Below are positions 12,907 through 26,251 of a stretch of DNA of 64,000 bases, piece after piece. This DNA is from Sphagnum compactum (Eukaryota; Bryophyta; Sphagnopsida; Sphagnales): the NCBI GenBank assembly GCA_965153455.1, contig OZ234493.1, positions 22,062,213 to 22,126,212 of the forward strand. The letters run 5' to 3'. Under the pieces are notes generated by a model. The model ran no database searches, was not told the DNA's origin, and saw nothing but the letters and a program-made list of their open reading frames with translations. Made by a program: the position numbers and the translations under genes. The first letter of the stretch is position 1. Each line of letters begins with the position of its first letter.

Positions 12907-15854
12907 ATGGCTCGTCGAACTGGATCGGTGCCATTGAGGCGTGTATCAGAAGTAGCACCTTTTAGCCCAACTTCTGCGACGCCCAAGACCAGAACTTCTC
13001 CTTGGGTCTCGTTTTGCTTGCTTCTCATGGTGGGTCCATCTTGCCTTCCTTTATTTCAGCTTCTTTCGGCAGTTAATCACATAAACTGAGGGAATGTGAG
13101 CAAATGCATATTTTAGGGTACATTGTATCTGAGAAAGGGGAAGAAGAAGAAGAGAGTAAGTGGTGGAAAGCAGAGTGGAAAGAAGCTCTTGTGTGCTGTG
13201 GGTTGCAGCTTTAGCAATAATAGTTTTGCTGATAAAGAAACCCTCAACATCATCCCGGGATTTTTTTCCTGTTGGTGGGGTTTAGGGTGCTCTGGCATTG
13301 ATTGGATACTCATATGGAAATTCAGGTGCATTGCCCCTTTACTTTCCACACCTGACTTGAACACACAACAGACTTGTCTTTTAGCTTGTGTCTGAGATCA
13401 CCTACCAGCTGCCCTTCTCCTTTGCCATGTAGACGTCACACTACAAGATCTGGGAACAGCTTTCTTTCCTTCTCATGTATGAAATTGAGAATGGTGGGCT
13501 TGAATTCAGACTTGTTGGTGTTTTTTAGGGTTGGACCTCCTCTTGGTTCTATTCACGGATTTGGTTGTGGATCTGAAATCTATCAAACTATATTCTTACA
13601 TCTCTTCTTAATTCTCTTCAGAAATCATGAAAGTATGGAGAAGTTTGGAATACTTATGAACATATTGAAGTCAGTTTTGTGAAGCGATATTTGGGTATGT
13701 AAGTTGCAATCCAACTTTGCATAGCACACGTTATAGAGATACTGGATGTCATGTCTCTTTTAGGGTTTCTGGAAAGAGTACTAATAGGTGTGGTTTGTTC
13801 TTTGGGTGTGAAGTGTTTCAACACACAGAGAGCACAGGGATAAATGCTGGCCACAACAGTGCACGGTTGCTAGCTGCCAGATCAGGGGATGACATTGCTG
13901 ATTCTGGCACAATACTCTCTACTTGGGATGGTACAACTCTGATGCTTCTGGTAGATTTTTCTATGGGCAATGCAATTATTCTATTGAATATTCTGGACTC
14001 TTGAGTTCAGTTGAACAAGGATGCATCCAAGCGCAGTCAGGCATGAACCAACAAATTGCAAATGTAGGTTGATTGGAAATTGATGAGAAATCTCGAAATT
14101 TGTAATGTCACAATGTCTCCAAAATGGATAAGATCCATCTAGACATTAGAGAAATCTGTAGAGTGAAGGAACCACAGTATGAGTACCCTGAGTTTGGTCA
14201 TAAAGGGGGGTAAGATTAGAGAAAAAATAGTAAAAAAGTACATTGCATTTAACAGGGAGTGAAGATGGTGAAACTCAGATTACACTGAATTTTGTGGTAA
14301 TCTGTGTTTCGTTCTATCTTTCTCTTTTTCCTGAGTGCCTTCACTGCTGCTGTGCTTATTGCTGCCATAATTACTTGAATCTCGTGCATTAGATATTGTG
14401 GTACTGAGTTTCTCCCCTGATTCAATAAAATTCCTTCACTTTGCAGATAGCAACGTTTGAGATTGAAATAGGGGGTCGGGGTTGAAAGGAGGACCCAAAA
14501 GCAGGGTCATGTTACGGATTTCTCTATTATCCTGCATATATCTACATATCTGCACACTAAGGCTGTCTTTAGTACGACCCTTCAGTACACATAATCCCTG
14601 TGGATTGATTGAAGGATCAACTTCTGTCTCATAAGAGTGTCATGAGGTGTGTCTAATGTGATTGTGCTTGTCATACGATGGTGGTGCTGACTATGAAGTG
14701 CAAATTCATGTACCTGGGTTGCAGGGTTGAGGGCTTCTTCACGGCCAGAGTGCTCAGCACCAGTGTGTGATGTTATACCTATCTTATTGGATATGTATGG
14801 CAAGACTATGCATCGGCTGCTGCATATTGGACCTGGAACATGTGGCGTTGTCTCAAAGTTGCTTAAGGAGGGGGGTTCTGAAGCATGGGGCATCCAGCCA
14901 TTCAAAATGAAAGAGCCTGTTCACAAAACATGCCACAATCTTCTGCACAAGGGATTTATCCGAATAGCTGATGCCAATAGACCTCTACCTTACAGATCCC
15001 GCTCCTTCTCCTTTGTTTTGGTGACAGATACATTGGATGTGATGAAAGTGCGCGAATTGAACACAACCTTGAATGAGCTCTCTCGCTTGTCTGCACACAG
15101 CCTTGTTGTTATTGTCAGTGAGGCCCTGGAACCCTGCTGTTTCTTGATCCTACAGACAAATGCAATTGTGTACTTGTTTGTTCTGAGCATAGTAGTAAGA
15201 GAAGCTTGAATGAAGTGAAAATCATTTGTTGGGAATGCATGTCAACATTGTGTACGGTACATTACCCTAGGTCTGATTGTAGTACTGAAGATGGTGTGGG
15301 CTAATAGTGAAGGACAACTATTTGGAACTTTGTCCTTGCAGGCAAGCATCGTCATTTGCAGGCAGTCAAAATGATTGCAAAGCCTGGGAAGATCATAAAA
15401 CCTGTAAGTGCAATACCCACAACATTTTTCATTCAGTTATGGGCACACTGATGCTATAATAGTGAGTGGGTGATGAGCTTTATCTGTCAAGCTACAAACT
15501 GGTTTCCCTTCATGAGGTGACATGAGGGTGAATGTGTATTTTGCAGTTGAAGCCACGCACAAGAGCCTGGTGGCTTCTTCGCTTCCAATTGCTGGGATTG
15601 AAGGAGGATGAAGAAAAGAGCAAGCACTTTGATGCTGCACTACAGGAGATGGGAAAGAAGTTCAGCTTTTACATCTTCCAATTGATTGTTCCATCTTTCA
15701 GCACTGGGTACTGCCAAACTGTCCTATTTTTTGCTTATTTATTTACTTTTACTTTCTCACTTGGTTGAACTGCCCTTTGTGTTACAGCTTGTTGAGTTCT
15801 GTCCTCTCATCTGGAGTCTACACTTACAGGGATTCATATTACCGGGCTAGCTAG
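12907..15854 (+). CDS. CGR2/CGR3-like Golgi pectin methyltransferase
   Basis: Known family role: Arabidopsis CGR2 and CGR3 are Golgi type II membrane proteins needed for methylesterification of homogalacturonan, probably using S-adenosylmethionine. Proposed exons are 12907-13029, 13286-13325, 14725-15117, 15342-15403, 15547-15707 and 15788-15854, all in phase, giving 281 residues. The start MARRTGSV resembles the family start MARRQ. A hydrophobic anchor (SFCLLLM, then GALALIGY across the first intron) lies at about residues 32-50. LLHIGPGTCGVVSKLL is the methyltransferase motif I loop, LLHKGFIRIADANRPLPYRS and SFSFVLVTDTLDV are strongly family-like, and RTRAWWLLRF matches the family C-terminal S-W-W-x-R-F block. 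The last junction is the weakest: reading through at 15708 would end the protein at 15768 with a different tail (279 residues). Its 3' end converges on the transporter gene. Confidence 0.87.
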
Positions 15855-17038
15855 AAGTAGACAGGCATGCTAGAAAGTAGGGTAGATTAGCAATAAGTGG
15901 AACAAAGGACAATCGTCAAGACAAAAGTTTCCATTGAATCCTTTCTGTGTTTCTCATGACCTCTCGTTGTTCTGATTTCCTTCCATTCAAGCCCCCTTCT
16001 TGTGGAAGAACTGATATATGTAACAAGAGCCTGACATTCTGCATGTCTGTCAAATAATCAGGTAGCCTGGCTCAGGGGAGCTGAGATGTCAGAGCATCTC
16101 CCCCTGCTGCAATTACTCCAGCTTCTGTTTTCTATGGATGACTTGGTGTTTAAGCTCCAAAGACTGAGTGCCCAAAGCTAAGATGGCCATCTGTTTGCTT
16201 CCCAGATGGTAAAATTTGATGGAAGTGGTTTCATCAACATTGGACATGCAACCATAGTGAAGTTGAAATTTCCGTAAATATAGGTCCAGGAAGAGCATCT
16301 AATTTCAAATAGAAACACTCTGTGCTATGCAGCCTGGCTAGGAGATTTAGAGCTACTCTTGTAAGGAAGGTAGTTTGCTGGTGGTAGGCGGGAAGTACAG
16401 CAGTCTGCACAAATCAAGGATGTGATGCAGCACTGAAGATGTAATGCTGAGCCCATTAATTTGGCTGTTTTTTACCAAATTTTGTCAAGGTGCAACATTG
16501 TGCCACATCTTCAGGTAAGCCAGTTCTGATTGTACATTGGTTCTTGATATCACTGCAAAAACACGTGTGCTCCTGCAGAGTTGAAATGCCATAGAATTTT
16601 GTGTGACTCTGAAGCACTCTCAAGAGGATCAGATTTACACCTTGTTCATGGCAATCCGTGAGAGGAAGAATTTGTGCACTGCAGTGTGTTATTCTGAATA
16701 TAACAGTAATGAGCAGTGTGATGCTCTTTGCAAAATTCATATGGAGCACATAACACTCAAGAGCAAGCACAGGTCACAGAAATGAACCAAGGTAGAATGG
16801 ACACAAAAGAGGGACAAATTGGTGCAACAGTATGTGCTTTGCAAGATTAGAGAAACTTCACTAACAATTGTTACAACTTTCTAAGTAGCTCTTTGTGGAT
16901 CGACAGCCCTTGCACCTCCTGATGAGAAACAACCAAAGGCCATCTTTTGAGCTAAAAGAATTTGAAGGCCACATGCAGCTTGGGTCAATTAACTATTTGC
17001 CCCTGGAGACACATCTGAAAGTAAGTGTATCAAGGGTT

Positions 17039-20000
17039 TTAGGGCTTAAGGTTTTGGGCTTTCTCAGATTTCATACCAAGTTCTTCATCAACGATTCCAG
17101 TCTTGAAACCTTTGTCACTCAAAAGAGAATACACTCGCTTTTCCTTGCCACCAGGCTTTGATGATGCATTACCATACCAAATCATGCCACAAATTGCCAG
17201 TAGCATTCCAAGGACAACCTGGATGCTCAAACCCTGCTTGCCAAACAGGAAGAACCCCATTATGAGCACCAATACTGTCTTCATGTGCCCAAGCACCTGG
17301 AAGGAGACTGCACTAAATCGCCCAATGCAGATGAACTGGCTCAAGTTTGTACCGACCGCAATCAAGCATGACAAGACGATGAAAAACTGCACATTTTGTC
17401 CACCACACAAAAGCTCAGTTCAGCAATTGAAGGGTTCTCAACACAATGCGCAATATCATATCCATGGATTCAGGTACAGACATTCCACACTACTACTTCA
17501 GGGCAAGAAATGCTGCAAATTTGAGCATTCAGAAACCGTCAAGAGAAATATTGATGACAGATAGCTGAGTAGTAGCATAAGGAAGTTGATCTCTCAATGC
17601 ATGAGATCCAAGAGATGGGTGCTTACCACAGAGGGGAGGCTATAGTCAAAAAGGTCGACTCTCAGGCCTGATAACCAATAGTCAACAAAGGGCCCCAACA
17701 GAACGAGTGAGGCAGCTTGTACAGGAGCTGTGTGCCCAAGAAGGTCGAATGAGCCCAACGAGTACTTCTTTTGTAGATGGTGAACATACTACAGTCACAT
17801 TCAAGCCCCACAAATCATGTCAGGGAACAATTTCTCTGGTCTTTTGCAATGAAAATGATGAGAAGCAAGCAGTAATCCAGCAGTCCAGAGACACCAGGAA
17901 ATTGTGTCACCTTTGCAGTTGGTAAGCAGATATGTTTTAGCATCATGGGACTTACATATTGTTGCAATGCAGTGCTCCAGACAGCAACAACTGCTGCAAT
18001 GAAGCCTTTTGTATTAACACTCACGTCACTAACTGTGCAGATCGCAACACCCACCAATACCACCATTATGCTCAGCTTTGTGTCTCTTGAGTACCCAATC
18101 TTATCAAACACCACCTCAAACAAGCATGACACTGGTATCATGCTCAGCTTGGCAATCTGCACAATTCCAACAAAAACTCATGAAAACAATAATTTCAAAT
18201 ACGGCTGCATCCCAACCAAAGGCATTCAGCCACAAATAACTGACAGTGGCAGTGATGCGACTGAAAAATTGGGAATGCACTTTTGGATTATGAAAATCTT
18301 GTGATTGTCATGTCTGCACTTTGCACCAGGCATTCCAAGCTATGGCAGCTTCTGTGGTTCATTTAAACTGCTGGAATAAAGAAAATCCAGCATGATTAGC
18401 TTGTAATAAATTCAAAGGAAAAACTTCATCAACTAGAAAGCCTGTGGAGAAAGATGCCATTAAAAAAGAGAGCTCCACAACACAGCAAACTCTCATCTTC
18501 TCTAGGGCCTTCACGATGGTCTCACTTATCTTTGTCTACATCTTTGCTGTGTTGTGGAATGGGCAAACTTTGTACCCTTCAACACCCTTGAACTTGCCTT
18601 GTAAATGGTCCTATTTTTCAGGATCTAGAAACTGACAAAAAGATAGCAGCAAGATTGAGTAGGTTTACCTGATAGAAGCCGACAGAATTCCACATCAGGC
18701 TAACATTCATGCCTACGATGGAAAAATTTGCACATAGAGCAAACTTCACAAGGTCAAGAAGTGGCAGATGTGATGGTTGAATGTATCCCATACACCTCAG
18801 CACAAGCGTCATGAGTGTTGTCATTGAAAAGTGCAGACCTGTCAATGTTGTTGCTGCAATAAATTCCACCAATATTAAACCACATCAGTTGCAACTCATC
18901 AAATCAAATCCTGTACTGGAACAAAGCACTGTTTGTAATCTTCTTAAGAAAACCAACTTTCTTTCTTGGGAACTGTATAATCCATGTTGAGGATCACAAC
19001 ATCCGTCATTGGCCATCTCAAAAAATTGCTTCCAATACTTCACTTTTATAACTTTGCTTACAACCTATCCATTTCCTCAAACTGCTCTTCATAGACATAC
19101 CTAATTGCTCTATGAGGAGGACTACCTCAATTAGGTGGTATGCTGGCTTACAACATAAAGCAAATCTAAAAATAAAATGTATTTTCTCTGACCAAGTCGT
19201 CTGTTTTCTTCTTCCTTTTTCCACACTGATGTATTAAGACTTGGATGCAATGCAAAGGAGTGTTTCATCATGACCACATTGGAAAATGTGACAAATTACA
19301 TAAGTACATCAGTGGTCATGCAAGTCTATACGCAGAGGAGTGATTGTGGGTGTGCTTGGAAGTAAAGACACAACAATTAGAAGTTGTTTTGTGAAGGTTG
19401 TTTGCTTCCATTTCTCTCTTGATCAAGACAGAGATGCTGAACAGAGCAATGCAATCAAAAGGGAACTTGACAGATCTTTGAGAAAAGAAAGAAGCGGTTC
19501 CCTCAACAGTTGCAAGAGTTTTTTTGTTTGGTCTCAGTTCCTTTCATTCTAGAGTCACACTAAAAATCAAAATGCAGCTTCATAGTGAGGAAGCATGACA
19601 ATCTGACCATAGCAAACCGTCAGGTAGGGATAGGAAATGAGGCTTGATCTGAAGAAGCACAAGCTGCCAAAAACTAAAACAATATTTGGAAAATCTTGAG
19701 ATCCTCAGATAGAACAATCATATTGAACAACACCTGCTTCTACTTGCTGCATACAGACAGACACCTTGAGAATCTTCAAAGATGCAAACAAAACGAGGCA
19801 TGGAAAACAAGTTTGCAGGTTCTTCACCACTATGACACATTCCAGCAAGTTGGCAAGGAGAAAGAGAAAAAGAAAACCCCCGAGTCTTCTAGTGAGGTGC
19901 AGCTGTGAATTCTGAGGAATGCCAATATTTTGAGATCAGGGAGTAAAGACTTAATCCCATCTGAGGGAGAAAAGAAAAACACAAAAAGATTTGTAGAACA

Positions 20001-20298
20001 GCAGCAAGTTCATGTCCTCAAGCAAAGACAAGGACAGGAAAGCATGAGTCAATGATCTGAAGAGACACACACAGGGGAGAAGAAGAAGAAGGAGAAGGAG
20101 AAGAGGGAGTCAACAGAAAGGGTACAAACCGAAGCTGAAGCCATAGTTCGCCATGAGCTGCTTGTTAACCATGATGATCCCCACCGAGGTTGTAACATTG
20201 AACAACCATGCTCCGACATCAAGAGCAGCCTTCCTGTCTGCCTTGCTTGTCGGATTCCGATCTGGTTTTCCAATCGAAGGTGCCATCTCCCTCCCCAC
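17039..20298 (-). CDS. UDP-rhamnose/UDP-galactose transporter (URGT-like)
   Basis: Family role: URGT proteins of the triose-phosphate/nucleotide-sugar transporter superfamily import UDP-rhamnose and UDP-galactose into the Golgi for matrix polysaccharides. Exons (minus) are 20298-20130, 18853-18669, 18156-17956, 17788-17627 and 17386-17039. All junctions are in phase and give 354 residues, the usual family length with about ten membrane spans. Diagnostic stretches in order: [37 protein letters not shown] joined to [56 protein letters not shown], and [18 protein letters not shown]. The start at 20298 is the most upstream Met; Met5 (20286) is also possible. Intron 1 is about 1.3 kb. The C-terminus is short and polar. 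Which sugar it prefers cannot be told from sequence. Confidence 0.93.
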
Positions 20299-21400
20299 AA
20301 CACAAAATGCAACTCACGCTGTCCAAGTTACCCAACCTTTTCTTCTCACTACCATGGACCGACTACTACCCTAACCTCTATCCTTCATCAAAACAAAAAA
20401 AACACACACACACACACACACAGACCCTTCTGCTAAGTATTTGATGTCTTCCTCTTCCCACCAAGTAGAGACGCGTGAGCTTGGAGACGCCAAATGAAAG
20501 CTTTATCCCTTTTTTTTTTCCTAACAAGACTTGTCACGCCGAGACTTTAGTTCTCTCCTTGCAATCCACCCTCAAAGATCAAAACTTGGACCTCCTCCCC
20601 ACCGCCACTTCACAGCTGCTACCCTTTTTTGTGTGTTTGTTTTGGCAATGCACTTACATACAAAGCTCTTGATCTATGTCCTCTGAAGCCGGATCTGGCA
20701 CCTGATCTGCGAACACTAAAAGCTTCGAAAAGCGACAGCTTGGAGAAAACAGTGCTCACAAGAAGAAGCAGCAGCAGCAGCCGAAGAAGACCAACAGCAA
20801 CAACAACAACAACAAATGAGGGAAATGAAGCAGCAAACAATAGAGGAAGAAACAAAATGGGTGGTATACGTGTATGTGTGTGGGGAAGAAGAGAGTGCGA
20901 GAAGGAAGGAAAATGCAGTGAGGAGAATGGAGAAGTTGTGAGCTCTATTTGTTGGAAGAAGGACACGAGAGAACACAAATGGGGAAGGAAACAACTGGGG
21001 GAGGTGGGGACAGACAGACAGACAGACAGACAGCACACAGTAGCAGCAGCAACAACAACAACAACTGGAGAAGAGAGAGAACAACAACAACAACAACAAA
21101 CTCTTCTTAGTAGGAGGAGTGAAGGAGAAAGCTCTTCCAGGAAACTGATGCAAAGCTCCTTCTGGTGGAGGACATTGCACAACAACAACAACAAGCTCAA
21201 AACCCAAAACCAGCAACTTTTTTGTTCACCACCACAAGGCCTATTCTCCTCTTTTGTTCTCTCTCTCTCTCTCTCTCTCTCTTTCTTCATTTGCTATTTG
21301 TTCTTCATTTATTTATTGAAGGAGAAGAGAACCCAAAAACCCATTTCCAATTTTGATTTGGTCCCCATATTTTGAGGATTGTTCAAAATTGTTTGTTTTG
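20299..21400 (-). promoter_or_regulatory. Low-complexity leader/promoter region of the transporter
   Basis: Upstream of the transporter start the sense (minus) strand is rich in GTT/GTC and pyrimidine runs. Simple repeats include (AC)n at 20402-20421, (ACAG)n at 21010-21033, (CT)n at 21259-21282 and several (CAA)n tracts at about 20797-20815 and 21050-21098. Open frames of more than 160 codons exist on both strands here, but they translate to polymers such as Thr/Gln or Leu/Val/Cys runs and are artefacts of the simple repeats. A long untranslated leader is my preferred reading. Confidence 0.5.
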
Positions 21401-23788
21401 TTTGTTTGTTTACTATCAAATATTGTTTGTTTTGTTTCTTTGTTTACTATCAAGTACCTACCTACCTACATATGTGCCCTACAATAATACCTTGTAGGTA
21501 GGTACGTACCTTGCTAATTTTTAGCACATTGAAATGGGGGACGCTTCACTTAATATCATACTACAACAACTTACAAGCCCAGCTTCAACACATATCTGTC
21601 CAATAAGTAAAATTATTTTTGAAAATTATTTTTCCATGTGAAAAAAAAAACCTATTATTCTTGAATATTCTTTATTTTCCTTCCTTCACAAATTTTTTGT
21701 TTCTTTGAAACTTTTTTTTAAAAAAAAAATTTACATTCAACATATCTACAAATAATGTAATTAGTGTCAAAGCTGCCAAGGTACTTACTTACTTCCCTAT
21801 GGTATTCAACTCTAGAGATTCATAATGGCATATATGATGATGCAAAAGGCCCCTTAGAACTAAGAAATGGTATGGCTCTTATTATGGGCCAGAAGTGAGA
21901 GATTTTCTTTTTGGGGTAAAAGTTGTCAATTTTTTTTTTAATATTTGGTTTTTTATTTGTGTAGCCAAAAAACATTAAAAAAAAGGATGATTAAAGATTT
22001 GTATACTTCAGATATCTGATTTTTATAACCAGATTTGGCTAAACCTTCCTACTACTACTCATGGTCACCACTTTGGCTACCAACAAATACAAACAATAAT
22101 TTCAAGAGCTGCAGTGTACTTAAAAAAACCTTTGACTGACTTCCTTTCCAAAGGTGACTATCGAAGCATGAAACCATGAGTGGAGTGAGTAATGAATCCA
22201 TGAAAGGAGAAAAGTTTTCTTGTAATTATTTATTTTAAAATAATATTTTATATATTTACATATAAGTTGCTATTAAAGAATAATATTTTCTTTATTTATT
22301 TTTAAGTTGTTATTAAAGATGGGTAAAAGATGGGATAGAGAGAGAGTATGACACAATATTTTTGTGTACATATCCAAATCTTCTTCTTTTTTCCTTCTCA
22401 ATTTTGCAATGGAGCCAAAGTGGCTATCATCCGGAAGAAGATTTACCCGAATTTGGCTATAAACAAGATATGAAAGTAAACAAATCTAAGCATCCTTCTA
22501 TATTCTTGGCTACCTATTGCAACCTATTATTATAAAAATCTGGCAATTTTCTTTGTAGTGTAGATGAAACTTAAAGCTGAAATTAAGCTTTGGGAAGCAT
22601 TTTGGGGCAATTTCAGTATGCAATTAAATCAAATGCGATTTTTTGCTTGCTATCATTGTTGTGGAATTGTGAAATTTTACTTTCATTTTTGCTATTTGGT
22701 TGATTTGTAGTACTTTGGCAATTGGACTTGAATGATTCACAAGACAGTAGGTATAAGCAAGGGAAATATGTTCCCACATTATTAGCCTTAATCTCTCTCT
22801 AAAGGCAGTTTTGGACCAACCTACAGTTTCATCCCCTGTTTTTTCCCTGTGTTCAAACTTTCATCTTGACTTTTTTTCACTCATGACCTGTTTTTGGTGA
22901 AATTTAGGGTTCTCATGCCTAGTTTCAACCACTTACACATAACTTTCTTCTCTCCAGATTCCATTGTCTTATGCCATATAAATCAACCATAAGACATGTT
23001 CAGACTTCAGACTCCTTGGCCTAAAATTCTGCATGGGTTTGTTTCTACTGCACACTCTATGAGGATTCAGATACATTAGGTGAAGGACAACCTCTAATGA
23101 GTTGGATTTATAGGTGACTTGAACCAATTCCAATGTGGTGTGGTGGAATGATACAGTTTTTTCTAGGTTGTAATCACTCAACCCGTTGATCAGAATTCCA
23201 TGATTCCAATTATAGTTTGTAGGTCGACAAGTCAAGCTTCATTTTGGAATGGATAGTTCCTTTGTGATGCACCCAAGATAATGGGCACGGCAAGCCATTC
23301 ATTCCATGGCATTAAGGTCTGTGGTAGGAGATGCAACAACTTTTTCAAAAATAGTCATGTTCAACAGACACATTTTGATCGCTATTATGAGTGTATGATC
23401 ATTATCAGAGGATTATGTCGTATAATGTGATCAAGAAAATGACATAATTCACACCGGACCCCCTCCTCCAAAACAACCTTAATCTTGGTGGATATGGAGG
23501 GAGATCTAAAGTGGGAGCTTTGGCAGAGGAAATACCTTGAAGAATTGGTGGTGAACGGATTCAAACCCATTGTAACCCTTGTTTTGTTAATCATTAAAGC
23601 ATCAAGGAACAATAGCAGCATTGAAACTCCCTTACTCAAAATGTATCATAGATATCAGTAAATAAACATTGTCATGGTGATATATAGGTATCTCAACTTG
23701 TCATTTGGGTCTTCAGATCTGCAAACAGTGATTCAAACTGCCAAACCTGGAAGGGGCTCCTGAGTCCTTGCCCTAGTCACACTATTAT

Positions 23789-24172
23789 GGCCAGAGGGAA
23801 CTAGCACCCAGGGCACCATGAAGGATGGATGGTATCTAGACATGAAACATTTTTCCTTTATACACATGACCAATAGATCACACACACACACACACACACA
23901 CAAACACTACTGTGATGAGCTATGTATTAACCATCCACAACCACCTACTCGCCTAGTAGCCACTGTATGCCTTACCTACTTATCATATGATCACTAGCAT
24001 TCCCTCTCTACTTACTTATGGTACTTACAGACTGAGTAGTAGTTACCTAGGCAGTGCTGTGGGGAAGTAGGAGCATGTACAGGATAGATTACCAGGGTGG
24101 ACCTTTGATCCATCCACAACTGAGTCATAAATGGGTTTCCAATGGACTGTGCACCAGCGGGTGCTGAATCAC
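23789..24172. mobile_element. MITE-like element, family A, copy 1 (about 384 bp)
   Basis: It starts ggccagagggaactagcacc, continues with caccatgaaggatggatggt, and ends with a degraded form of the right end seen in the 30102-30485 copy (gtgcaccagcgggtgctg). Length and order of internal cctac/gtagg clusters match that copy. The terminal inverted repeats are more decayed here, so the exact right boundary is approximate. Confidence 0.55.
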
Positions 24173-24191
24173 ATAATCCCACTTAGCATAT

Positions 24192-24291
24192 TCAAGCTCT
24201 TCTGAATAGTTTGCTTTGCACTGACCACGTGGCTCAAGCTCTTCTGAATAGTTTGCTTTGCACTGAGCACCCAGCTCAAGCTCTTCTGAAT
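24192..24291. repeat. Tandem repeat, 42-bp unit, about 2.4 copies
   Basis: The unit begins ctcaagctcttctgaatag and continues tttgctttgcactga. Two full copies start at about 24191 and 24233, and a third, partial copy starts at 24275. It lies directly beside the right end of the MITE-like element. Confidence 0.85.
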
Positions 24292-26251
24292 GTTAGGGGT
24301 TGGGAGTAAGGACTTTCTGACATTCAAAAAAACTAATTAACCTTTCATGCAACAGTTCCTGGATGAGCATTGAACAAAAATATGTAATTTATATTTTTTG
24401 TGTGAGTCAATTTCACACTGAAAAGATATGTTGGTATTTGGTGAGCAACCAGTGTGGTATGATTAGTACTGTTGCACTTACCAAACCCATTGATGAATCA
24501 CACAAAAAAGTGCTGGCATATCTGACAAATTGAAGTAGTAGATTTGTACATAATTATCGCAGCACACTGTACACACTACCCACACACTGCACATTAGTAG
24601 TAGTAGCAGCTGCTACTTCTGAGCAGCTGAATCAATCTTAATCCAGTCTTGTACTGGAAGTTGTTGAGTGGGGAACATCTCCACCAGTAAGCAGTAAAAT
24701 AGCCTGTACAGTATATTTTAGATGAAGTATAGCAAATCATGTATCCCACCCATGTGGACGTGAGTATCGTTGTGCTCATGCTAGTTATCAGTCTAAAAGC
24801 ACTTTGCTTAGTTCCTGAATCTTGACGTTTAGATGAAGATGATGATGTTCTAGACATGCTTTACAATGTTGTTCCAGACTTTCTTAATGCTATGCTATTA
24901 CTGTCAAAAGCTTAGCCATTGTCAGTTTTTGCCTAATCCATGATCTTAAATGTGGGTGGAGTTGGACATTTAATTACCATAGTTATCTAATCTTGAATCA
25001 TTTACTTAGATCGTGATTCTTGATATTCAGATGATACGCTTTTTGACATATTATAGTAGACTTTCTCCAATGCTAGGCTACTCCCATCAAACTGCCCACT
25101 TGTGAATTGCGATTCTTCAATAAATCTGTTATTTTGCAAGCAGATCCCCTCCATGAGCAGAAGTCAAATTGTTTGATCCAATCCCACCAGACATTATCTC
25201 TGGAAAAGAAATTGAATTTCATATGCTTGCTTTTCGGTGTAAGTAAGCTGAACATGAGGTCTTGAGAAAGGGATAAGCATATGTTCCCAAATAGATACAT
25301 CCCTCAGTTTCGCACTATTTAAGGGCCTGAACTTCATCCAAAGTACAGTTTCCAGACCATTATACTGCAACTGGTGGAGCTGCTCTAGAGTCTGTTTGAA
25401 TCCTTGACAATTGCCAATCACACTGGAAGAAGGAAGTATGGTGTAACAGTCAGAGGATGAAGAAAAGTAAGGTTATGAAGGATTTCCTATTGATTACATG
25501 ACTTTGTATGACATCTACACTAAATCTTTACACCAAGCCCACATGCAGTGTCCCTGGATTCATTTAAGACAACTAGTGATGAAATCCTGAACCCCATGCA
25601 AGATATTGAAACCAACCTGTGCTTGAAAACGTCAGCAATAATTTACAATAATAAGGTCAGTGCAGCCCCCTAACACACCCACACCCGAATTAATGTGCAT
25701 TCTGGACACATGAAATAAAACAGAGAACTAAGAACTTGTCCTGGTCTGCTTATCCAGCAGTGTCAAGTGTGAAGGCTGCAATTGCAAGAGCAGTGAACTG
25801 TACTTAAGTAAAACATTATGAGAAACAAGCATGCCCTTTCTAGGATTGGCCCAGAATAAGTAATTTTGGAGTCTCTAGATGAAAGTGACATGGGGAAATT
25901 GCTGACCCTGATGTGTATGACAAGATGGTTATCTATGGAAGAATATGAAAACCAAAAGCTTGCAATGTGTATATTCTGAAAGGGATGTAAGCAGAGTGGT
26001 ACATAGGAGACACTGCCCATGCCCGGGCTTAAAACTACAGCTCAATTTACAGTATTAACCTTGATGAGAACACAATCAACAAGGTTCATTCACAAAGCGT
26101 CAAACCAAACTCTCTTATAAGTGGAACTTTTCAATGTCAGAGCACCACATTTGAAGAGAAAAGCACCTTGAAATGTTTAATTATTGGCACATTGTATAAT
26201 AAAAATGATTGCTGTTGCCTTCAATTTTAAGTTAACACCATGCACCTGGGG

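Larger units (their letters stand above)
21400..26250. other. Intergenic stretch, mostly AT-rich
   Basis: No gene is supported. It contains the 384-bp MITE-like element at 23789-24172, a (CA)n tract at 23880-23902, a 42-bp tandem repeat at 24192-24291 and, on the minus strand at 25194-25437, a short open frame with unusually protein-like composition that I could not identify. The 3' part is probably downstream sequence of the DUF212 gene. Confidence 0.5.

Noticed and set aside
13374-14004. Open frames of 95-102 codons between CGR exons 2 and 3
   Set aside because: The exon 2 to exon 3 junction is in phase without them and family proteins have no extra residues at that place, so they are intronic.
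20619-21375. Overlapping open frames of 166-248 codons on both strands
   Set aside because: They translate to simple polymers (Ser/Arg, Thr, Gln on plus; Leu/Val/Cys on minus) driven by trinucleotide and dinucleotide repeats and match no family.
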